Of a stretch of 64,000 bases of DNA, positions 56,227 through 64,000 are shown in pieces. The notes under the pieces are model-generated. The model did no database searches. It saw nothing but the letters and a program-made list of their open reading frames with translations, and had not been told where the DNA came from. Position 1 is the first letter of the stretch, and the number at the start of each line of letters is the position of its first letter. Source of the DNA: Albifimbria verrucaria (Eukaryota > Ascomycota > Sordariomycetes > Hypocreales > Stachybotryaceae); the NCBI GenBank assembly GCA_020081605.1, contig JAHREC010000049.1:3472001-3536000 (forward strand), in the 5' to 3' direction. The translations under genes were made by a program, and so were the position numbers.

Positions 56227-57586
56227 CTAGCAAGTTAGGAAGTCACTTCCCATCATCACTTCGTAAAGATCGTCATTGACAGTTTTGCTATTAACCGAAT
56301 GAATGTCCTCATACGTAGCATGTAAATAGACGGTTTCCAGTCCTGTTGGAAGCACATCCTTCAGCTTCATAACAGTACTATCCGGGTTGGGAGACAATTT
56401 ATACGAGTCAGAAGGTAATTTGTATCCAGTAAAATCGTTCTTGAAGCAGGCAAGGTGACGTAGCTTCGTTAGTTGCGTGAGAGACTTGTTGCCATCCCTC
56501 GAGCTCCACCAATCATGAATGTCTGTGTGCAAATTGAGGGTGTTGAGCTTTCTTCCATACTTTCCCAAGACATCCCGGATGCTGTGAATCTTGTAGGGAT
56601 CCATTGTTCCGACAACCCCAATTAAGCGTCGGTCACCGCCGAGTCGAATTGAGAGACTTTGGAGATCGGGGCAACGCCTAAATACGTCCTTCAAACCTTT
56701 GCCATCGATTACGCAATCTGCCAATTCCAATACTCGCACGTTGGATTTGATGCTTGTCCAGCTCTGGTCTAAGGCAATTTCATATCTCCAGTCGAGGCCA
56801 GAAGATCGGATTGTCTCAACATAAGGATGCAAAAAGGCCCCTTCCACCTCGCTTATTTCCGTGGCACCTTCGTGGTCCCTAGCAGTCATTCGTATCTCTC
56901 TGAGGGCCGGTAAACCAAAATTTGCAAACTCTTTAGTAGGCTCTTCATTGCTGTCAGACTCGTCACCATCAGACTCGAAGCTACTGTTTAAGTCCGGGTC
57001 AAATTCAGTCAAGCCGTTGTTGATAAAAAAGACGTCAAGTCCAAGTCCTGCCGCCCACTTAACATCCATAACATAAGCGGTGATCGTGAAGTTGGCGCAT
57101 AGGCTATCATCTGCAAGTTGGGCATAAATAGCATGCAGAGGACTTCAAGGTTGAGATCTATGGGCGCAGAAAAATGATGATGCAGGAGTGCTTCGAACTT
57201 TGGTGGAAGATCTAGTACTTCCTTCATACGATTTTTCATGATGGAAACATCCAATCCCAGAGCTTCAACTCTACCGTCGCTACCAGTGCCCGAAGAAAAG
57301 ACTCGAGCGTTCAGTCCAAGCGACGGCCTCTTCAACAAGGTTCTTATCAATAAACTGCATGTACGAATCTCATCGCTTGCTGGAGATATCAGGATGTTTC
57401 GAAAAAGCAGAGGTTGTGCCATATCCCTAAATACACGGCAGGTAAGGCATAGCGATATTAGATTAGGCATCTGGGACGTGTCTGGATCGTTAAACGACCA
57501 GCCCTCAATGGCAGGGTAGGCTTAAAATAATTAAAAACCTGGCACAGGATCTCTGCGGGAAGTAGCCTAATGCCGGAAGATGACAT
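56227..57586 (-). CDS. F-box/LRR-like protein (frameshifted)
   Basis: Start at 57586 gives MSSSGIRLLPAEILCQVFNY, a clear F-box opening, followed after repair by MPNLISLCLTCRVFRDMAQP. The body contains leucine-rich stretches (VRVLELADCVIDGKGLKDVF, CPDLQSLSIRLGG, KLNTLNLHTDIHDWW, LRHLACFKNDF) typical of irregular fungal F-box/LRR proteins, and an acidic loop (SFESDGDESDSNEEP). Breaks: near 57507-57512 (one C on the coding strand gives TLPIEGWSFND) and near 57094-57095 (one C gives AYAPNFTITAYVMD). Repaired length is 453 residues, no intron. Probable SCF ubiquitin-ligase adaptor with unknown target. Confidence 0.8.
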
Positions 57587-58284
57587 GGTGATGCCTACCT
57601 GCTAGTTGTGGTAACTTGAGTGTTGGAGCAAGAAAGAGAAAAAATAGCCCTGGAAGCTTAGAGTTGTAAGATCTCAGGTGGCCATTTTGCAGGTGCAGCC
57701 CCTATTTCAACCCCCACAGTTGGCTGTTGGTCGCTACAGCTCTTATTAGTTGGACAAACGCGCGCATGGTTCAGAAGTAATCCTTGAGTGCGAAAATTAA
57801 TGTCGCTTACTGCGTTGTTACAAAATTAAGTCTTGCTGACTTTCAGTTGATCCTCAGTGGTCAGGGCTGGGGCTGCGTACGGGACTGTGTAAGCCTCTTA
57901 GGCAAAGTTGAACGAATTTATGTCAAAGAACCACTTGGTCAAATTCCCTCAATCCATACAAGGATACTCTCCGTTCTTATACACAACTGGTAAAATGGTT
58001 CATTGCGAATTTGGCAGCTAATCGTAGTAAGATTACGGCTCGCGTTCCAATTGCCTTGGAAAAGCCATACTTCTAATTTGTGTTTTCAACAGGTTATGGA
58101 CCAAATCATGGCTTGATTTGGTATCCGAGTCTCTAGATCTTATATCAATCGTACCTTGAATGCCGCAATAATACCCAGCTCAAATCCAAACCGTACCGTC
58201 TTTGTAAACTCTGCCACTCGACCCATTTCAACACTTCCCTGCGGTTATGGATGCCCTAGAAAAAGTAGTTAATATCAACCTCAT
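57587..58284. other. intergenic, 0.7 kb
   Basis: F-box gene upstream region and LysM gene 3' region; no gene seen. Confidence 0.4.
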
Positions 58285-59183
58285 TTACTCTGATGAAAAG
58301 TGCTTAGGACGGTAAAACTTACTCGGACTGCCAGCCCAACTTTCGTCCCAGCCCTCCGCGGTCGCATTGGTCGATTGAAATTGCAACAATTCCGAGCACC
58401 TGCTTGGAGTAATGCCTCCTCTCGTGCCAAAGTTTGCAACCTCAAAAATAAACTTGTTCTCGCCAACGGGGCGTTGAAGCAACCCGTCTTTTTCTGTCCC
58501 ACGTTATACACCCCTACAGCGTCTGATTTGCACCAGGCGGTTGCAGCCTCGAGTGCGGCAGCCTTGTTATCGCCCCATGGATTTGTTTCGGTAGCGGTAT
58601 TGCAGATTGAATGCAACGGCTCGTCTGAGCCGATGACGTTGACACAAACATTGGTAAATGCTTGTAGTCCGGTACAATCAGATTTGATTGCTGGGTTCCA
58701 CGTAAACAGAGATTTCTGAGAAATCTTGTAGGTGGCAGCAATGTCCCGGCACCGATCCCCAGATTTGACAAAGTAAAACAGGTTACAGTTATCAACCATG
58801 CCTGGCTGAATTGGTGTTGGCGTGGGAATAGCGTTGCCCAGGGTTGCTGTCGAGGTGGCAGTGGTAGAGGTGCTCAAGGTGGTTGAGGCATCAGACACTC
58901 CCACACAGTAAAACGTGTCAGCCCACAAACCCAAGCAATCATCGCCAACTGCTGGGTTCCATTTGACGAATTGTTGCTGGGTAAAAGCGCCGGCAAACCT
59001 GCGTACCAGTCCAATACAGGTGTCGCCCTTCACAGCTTTATAGAAGTTGTTACAGGTGTCAATGAGCCCATCTTGGGTAGGAGATGGTTTTGGGGCTCCT
59101 GTAGTTGTTGCAGTGCCGCTAGTTGCTGCTAGAGACATACCTGCAAAAGCAAGCGTCAATCCCGCGAAGCTTGAAGTTTTCAT
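58285..59183 (-). CDS. secreted LysM-domain protein, effector-like (one frameshift)
   Basis: Signal peptide MKTSSFAGLTLAFAGMSLAA, then a Thr/Ser/Pro-rich stretch. The first LysM motif is at about residues 42-92 (CNNFYKAVKGDTC.. FVKWNPAVGDDC.. TFYCVGV), then a Thr/Ser linker. The second is at about 130-190 (CNLFYFVKSGDRCRDIAATY.. FTWNPAIKSDC.. NVCVNV). The C-terminal part has NPWGDNKAAALEAATAWC and, after repair, GCFNAPVGENKFIFEVANFG, a domain often paired with fungal LysM modules. One break: G-run 58468-58471 needs one more base. Repaired length is 299 residues. LysM effectors bind chitin fragments outside the cell, hiding them from host receptors or protecting hyphae from chitinases. The layout also suits a self-cell-wall role. 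Confidence 0.85.
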
Positions 59184-61016
59184 GGTGCTGTAGTTGTGAT
59201 GGACCGAGTCAAGCGGTAGCGAAGCTGATATGCCGTGAAGTGAAGACCCTAAGGATAAGTGAGGTGAAAGTAGACGGCAAAAGTATTACTTATATACTTC
59301 TTGAGTATTAGGCGAGACGTTGTGGAATTTCCACAATGACCTAGGGTCTGGTCTGCCCAGAAGCTGTTCGCGATAGTCCAAAAAGTTGTCGGTGGAATCC
59401 TCAGCCTCGTTCAATAGGTCGACGCGTAAAGTAGCCAATAGCTACAGGCCATGACGCGGGTAATGCGTTGACTCATCTCGTGCTGAGCCGCAATCCGCAT
59501 GGTTATGTGCATAAACATAATCACAAACTCGTATCGATTCAGTTTCGGCGAGGACTTTTGCTTTCAGTGGAGTGTCGGTGGGGTTGTGTGACATGAAGTT
59601 GTCATGGCCTCGAAATAGATCACTAGTCGACGGGCCGAAGCGAAGGTATGGGGCCGGCAACGGGAAAATATGGGGCAGTAGACAATATGTAGGAGGGAGG
59701 CACAGCCCGCGACCCTTGACAAAGTGAGGCTCAACCCGTATTTCTTGATGACATCAGATGAGGCTCTGTAATGACAGGCAAGCGTAGTTTATCCTTTAAT
59801 CATGCTTATGAAATAAAATAATTCCGGATGCAAATGAGTACTTTTTATCTCGATCTAACTTGGATATGATGCTTTCCATGGTACGGTTAATGTCTTTGCG
59901 TGGTTATGAACTGGCCGTGGCGGGATTGCCAGCCCAGTCCAGCATCTATTAGCCCAAGATTCTGTCCAAACGTACAGTCAAACTTGCAGTGGCTCTTTAC
60001 AACCAGGTGTGTATTTTCTGCGTGTCTTGTTTCACTCACATGCGAGCTTGCTCTTTTCATAATCACATAGGTGATACAGACCGATGTCTCTGGCCTTTGT
60101 TGCATGCGATAGGAGTGGCGGCAATCGTTCTAAATGCTGGCAGAGACGCAGTTGGTATGATTACGATTGGTTCGTTAGTGAATGCATTTCTGACTAAAAA
60201 TCGACTTGAGTTATTTTCTGCAGCTTTGTTTCATGGCACGAGTCCCGATGTGAAGCGAGGTATTGTGCCAAATCGATCTTTGCTGTAGGGTAGCCAATGC
60301 AACCACGACTGCCACTGCAAGCCGCTCTCCATCCAGATCCATGTTGTCATCGCCGGCACTTGAAATAACCGACAAGCTTAACCACACTAACAGCAGGTAA
60401 ATCTGGACACAAGAGAAACTACCCTAGAAGCCTCCGGTATATAGAAGCGATACTAACCAAGCTGGTTCAAACTTGATCAAGTCGTCACCATATTCAGCAC
60501 CCTCGTTCGCTTAACGCGAGGCACTCATGGATGCAACCATGTAACCGCCCTCGCTTGCACAAGCCATCGCGGGCCCGGGTTCATTCTAGAGCCCGTTAGT
60601 CCATCTCCCGCAAATAGAATCCTAGCCCACGTTCCACTCCCCGTCCTCAAGCAGAGCAGGTGGAAGTAAGTCTCCGCCCTTGTGCAGCGGAACATCCTTG
60701 CTCCATGTTGGCGTCACTTGTCAATTCTCATATTGCATCTACTACACCGCAACAGCCCCAGCCAACGACCGAGATCCAGACTACGCTTTGATATCTAGCC
60801 GATGATCCCAATAATGCAATTTCCCGAAATTGTTAGTTAGCTCCATCTACACTCGAGCCAGCCCACACCCGATGCACCCCCAACTGCGGGGATCGTCTCA
60901 GTCAAAGCGAATCCGCGTATTCAACCAAGCTATCCGAGCCGTCTTCATATATGGACATGATTCCGTTAATCTCATGATTTTGCATCGGCAAGACAGACAG
61001 CTTGATAATCCACGAA
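59184..61016. other. intergenic, 1.8 kb
   Basis: Divergent region between the LysM gene (minus) and the P450 (plus). No gene is supported; frames at 59989-60288 and 60830-61036 have no motif. The last 180 bp is the P450 leader. Confidence 0.4.
59290..59296 (-). promoter_or_regulatory. TATA box of LysM gene
   Basis: The minus strand reads TATATAA about 107 bp upstream of the ATG at 59183. Confidence 0.4.
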
Positions 61017-62923
61017 ATGGGTCACGCTGTAGTTGACATTCTACCCGCCGGGCTCGGCTCCCGATGGCCTCTTATCGGATCATGCGCTGCTATTCTATTT
61101 TCTGCTTGGCTAATTAGCACCCTGCTTTTGCCCAGCACGCTCGCCAAGATTCCCAAGGTGGGCCAGGGTTCGCTGTCGGCTCGACGCAAGCAGTTCAACT
61201 CGGGTGCCGCATGGGACCTGTATCTGGAAGGATATCGTCAAGTATGTTTACTTGTTCAACCAACTCTGCGCATTGCTAAACAGTTATTTAGATTAAGAAA
61301 GGAGCCAACTACTTTCGCATCGCCACGACAGCACGTATGTGGCCCTGCGAGAATACTAGCGAGAAGCGCTAATTGAAACTAGCCGTGGAGACTGTTGTCG
61401 TGTCCTCGAAATTCCTCAATGAGTTGAAGAAGTTGCCAGATGATGTGCTGAGCATGTCAGAGGCGATTGCTGAGGTAAGAAACTCTTCGTGGTAAATGGC
61501 CGTAGCTCACAACTTGCAGACTATGCAAAGCGCCTACACCAAACTTGATACGGATATTCCAGGCTTGCCACACACTGTGAAAGCATCTCTGACTCCAGGG
61601 CTAGGTACGAGACTTCAGGCTGCATGTTTGTGAAATGCTAAGATTTTTTTCTTCTTTTTTCAGTTCGGTTGAACCCGGCAATCGCCGAAGAAGTCTACGA
61701 GGCTATGGCACTTGAGTTGCCGCAGTCGAGTGAATGGTCTGAAGTCTACATTTTTGCCAAGCTCCTCCGAATCGTGGCAATGGTTTCGGGCCGTATCTTC
61801 GTTGGCCCTGAGCTTTGTCGCGATGAGAGGTACCTTGACGCAGCCATCAACTACACTGTCGATTTGGTCAACGCCGCCCACGAGGTCGCTGCTATGTCGC
61901 AGTGGCTTCGTCCGTTCCTCGCTCCTTTCCATCCCTCTGTAGCCAAGGTCCAGAAAAGGGTAGAGGAGGCTGTCGCGCTTCTCAAGCCTGTAGTCATAGA
62001 GCGCCAACAGGCTGCAAAGAATGGAGTAGAGAAACCGGACGACATGCTGCAATGGCTCATTGACGATCAAATTGCGCAAGGTCAGACTGATGCCAGGGCG
62101 CTTGCTAAAATGCAGCTCGGCGTTAGCTTTGCCGCCATTCACACAACGACGCTGACCACCACTAGCGCGTAAGTTGCTTACCACGATGAAATTCGTCAAC
62201 TAACATGTACAGCCTGTATACTCTTGCCGCCAAGCCAGACTTGGTGCCAATGCTTCGGGAGGACGTTGAACAAGCCCTGGCCGCGTCAGATGGAAAATTT
62301 ACAAATCTGTCAATGCAGAACATGAAGAAGCTTGATAGTTTCCTGAAGGAGGTCTCACGATTCTATCCATTCACACCTTGTAAGTCTGTCGGTACAAGTC
62401 ATCATGCTCATTCTAACAAGTTTAGCTTCATTCACGCGCAAAGTTCTCAAGCCAATCACTCTTTCTAGCGGACAATACATCCCGGCCGGAGTCTATATTG
62501 AGGTTCCGTCTGGTGGCATGTCATTTGACAAAGACATTTACCCGGATGCCGACACCTTTGATGCCCTGCGATACTACAAGCTCCGGCAGTCCAAGGACAA
62601 GGAAGAATCCCACACAAAAGCCGCCGAGGTTGTTGCCAGCAGTCAATTTGTTGGAGTCGGACCAAGCAGCCTCCTGTTTGGCTTCGGGAGACACGCCTGC
62701 CCCGGGCGGTTCTTTGCCGCAAACGAAATCAAGATGATAATGGCAGGAATCCTGATGGATTACAAGATCAAGAACCCACCTGGTGTCACTGAGCGACACA
62801 AGAACCAGCTACACGGTTCGCAGGCAAGTTGACCGCTCTTTCCTTTCGAATTATGCTAATTCAGCCTAGAGTTTGCCTGACCCTACGAAAACTATCATGG
62901 TGATGAAGACTGGACATGCGTAG
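61017..62923 (+). CDS. cytochrome P450, ent-kaurene oxidase-like
   Basis: Eight exons: 61017-61241, 61292-61334, 61383-61474, 61520-61604, 61664-62168, 62213-62379, 62426-62823 and 62870-62923. They sum to 1569 bp, 522 residues, with no break. Introns are 44-59 bp; the last (62824-62869) uses a GC donor (CAG|GCAAGT..CCTAG). N-terminal anchor near residues 20-38. Landmarks: FAAIHTTTLTTTSALYTLAA (I-helix), FLKEVSRFYPF (ExxR), SFTRKVLKPITLSSG, and heme loop LLFGFGRHACPGRFFA with the cysteine near residue 464. The sequence style is that of fungal ent-kaurene oxidase and PaxP-type P450s acting on diterpene or indole-diterpene skeletons, at the ER. No terpene synthase is nearby. Tight exon closure makes this the best-supported spliced gene of the window. 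Confidence 0.93.
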
Positions 62924-63673
62924 CCAATTGTTGGATAGAACGCAGCGTTTGGATTAGCCATACATCGTGTAGCGACCAGCAACAGTCAGATCTTTGCATT
63001 GCATAAAAACCTATGAAGGGAACAAATGAACAAACTATTATTAAAAACAAAAACAAAGCCATTCAATCATGCGCAAACAATGTCAAGCCTTGCCCCTGTA
63101 TATTTGTGGCCTATTAGTTTAACAGGTGAATGAGGACACTGCTCTCGATGCTTATGCTCAGCTTGCGACTCAGCTTGTCTCACATACTGAGGCCGTAAAG
63201 CTGACTATCGACATTCATCGTGTCTAATGACCAATTGATTGATAAAATTGTAAATAAACCGCCTTGAATGCGTTTGTGCTACGCGGTGCACGTACCAAGG
63301 CTGAATAGAGATGAGGTGGCCATACATGTCGATTTGCTTCTCCCACTAGGCTGGCAAATAAATCTCAGCTGTTCAACGCCGTCCAATGTCATGTGTACAA
63401 GGGTTCCAGTACCCCGCGTGACTTGAGTAAATACACATAGCTTAGTTTGAGACTGCGGCTGGTGGTATTTGTTCTTGTCCAGGCACCCGAGCCTATTCGG
63501 TTGATGCATAGACTGCTCAGCCCCGCTGCATGTCTGTAAATCCAGCCACGGCGGATTCGACAGGATGCGGAGGATGTGGCAACCAGCTGACAGAAAATAT
63601 ATCTAGAGCGGCAGCCTGGCTCGTGGTTGGAATATCTTGACGTGGTTGTTTGATTCAATGAGATTGCCAATCG
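62924..63673. other. intergenic, 0.75 kb
   Basis: P450 3' region and leader of the last gene; no gene seen. Confidence 0.4.
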
Positions 63674-64000
63674 ATGCTACTCGCAATGCTGTCCCGACGT
63701 CCCTTGCCATTAGCCACATTAGTTCTCGGTGTAGCCATATTCTCAAAGGTGCCATCAGCGAGCCTGACAGATTTGAGAAATGCAAGGCTCGCATCGACCG
63801 TATCCAGAATGGTTCCGAAATCTTTGAGACAGAGGCTTATGGCACAATCAACAACGTTACCATTGCCCAATTTATATACAATGACACAGTCAGTGGGATG
63901 AATAAACACTACGCGCAAACGCAAAGAGACAATTTCCTCACCATAACAACACAAGGTTGGTCTACTGGCCACCGGCAAGGACGTCGCTAATATTCCCCGC
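63674..64000 (+). CDS. secreted or membrane protein, 5' part only (frameshifted)
   Basis: ATG at 63674 begins MLLAMLSRRPLPLATLVLG, a signal peptide or anchor ending near KVPSAS. Near 63757-63760 one missing C shifts the frame; the repaired join SPDRFEKCKARIDRIQNGSE continues with GTINNVTIAQFIYNDTVSG and HYAQTQRDNFLTITTQG. A possible donor (G|GTTGGT) lies at about 63956. The spacing of the single cysteine and the L-T-I-T-x-x-G end resemble the extracellular N-terminal part of large fungal membrane proteins, where a cysteine pair usually follows. The rest lies outside the window, so family and function cannot be given. Confidence 0.45.

Noticed and set aside
2898..63990. Repeat-induced point mutation as the cause of gene decay
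   Set aside because: The lesions are mainly missing bases, not CpA to TpA changes, and the region is not strongly AT-biased or duplicated.
1..64000. Giant mobile element (Starship-like) boundary or captain recombinase
   Set aside because: No tyrosine recombinase of the DUF3435 type, terminal repeats or target-site duplication could be seen.
1..64000. PKS, NRPS, terpene synthase or prenyltransferase core gene
   Set aside because: None of the signature motifs was found in any frame or plausible splice of the window.
1..64000. tRNA, rRNA or CRISPR array
   Set aside because: No cloverleaf with a TTCGANNC arm, no rRNA-like sequence and no regularly spaced repeats were noticed; CRISPR is not expected in a fungus.

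Overview
The window is chromosomal DNA of a filamentous ascomycete. Genes are spaced, on both strands, and carry short GT-AG introns (mostly 44-75 bp, CTAAC-like branch sites). The content fits a Sordariomycete, probably Hypocreales and perhaps an insect- or nematode-associated lineage (LysM effector, small secreted Cys-rich proteins, Vpr-like subtilase, many P450s). The lineage is inference; no marker gene is present. I see no rRNA, tRNA, CRISPR array or intact transposon.

Layout. 0-10 kb: a three-exon secreted beta/gamma-crystallin-like protein, a DUF7025-type AAA ATPase, a dienelactone hydrolase, a secreted protein of unknown role and an alpha-kinase with an N-terminal zinc motif. 11-16 kb: a fungal transcription factor, a secreted six-bladed beta-propeller and a ToxD-like enoyl reductase. 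17-20 kb: two small secreted Cys-rich proteins. 22-30 kb: a CYP52-type P450, a DUF676/SERAC1-like esterase, a Vpr-like subtilase and an F-box protein. 31-42 kb: a PL9 pectate lyase, a GH84 hexosaminidase, an aldo/keto reductase and a HET-domain protein. 42-56 kb: an oxidation block of three P450s and two FAD monooxygenases, interrupted by a GH10 xylanase. 56-64 kb: an F-box/LRR protein, a LysM effector, an eight-exon ent-kaurene-oxidase-like P450 and the 5' end of a secreted protein cut by the window edge.

How they relate. PL9, GH84, GH10, the subtilase and the LysM protein form a secreted set for degrading plant, fungal or insect polymers and masking chitin. The P450/FAD block could be the tailoring part of a secondary-metabolite pathway, but no PKS, NRPS, terpene synthase or prenyltransferase is visible.

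The main oddity is technical. Nearly every larger gene is broken by frameshifts, and almost every one is repaired by adding back a base, usually in a short homopolymer. With about 40 such cases of the same sign, the simplest reading is uncorrected indel errors in the assembly, not mass pseudogenisation. Broken genes are therefore given as whole loci with the break positions. A few defects are substitutions and may be real: a nonsense codon in the alpha-kinase, two in the esterase, and a lost splice donor in the aldo/keto reductase.
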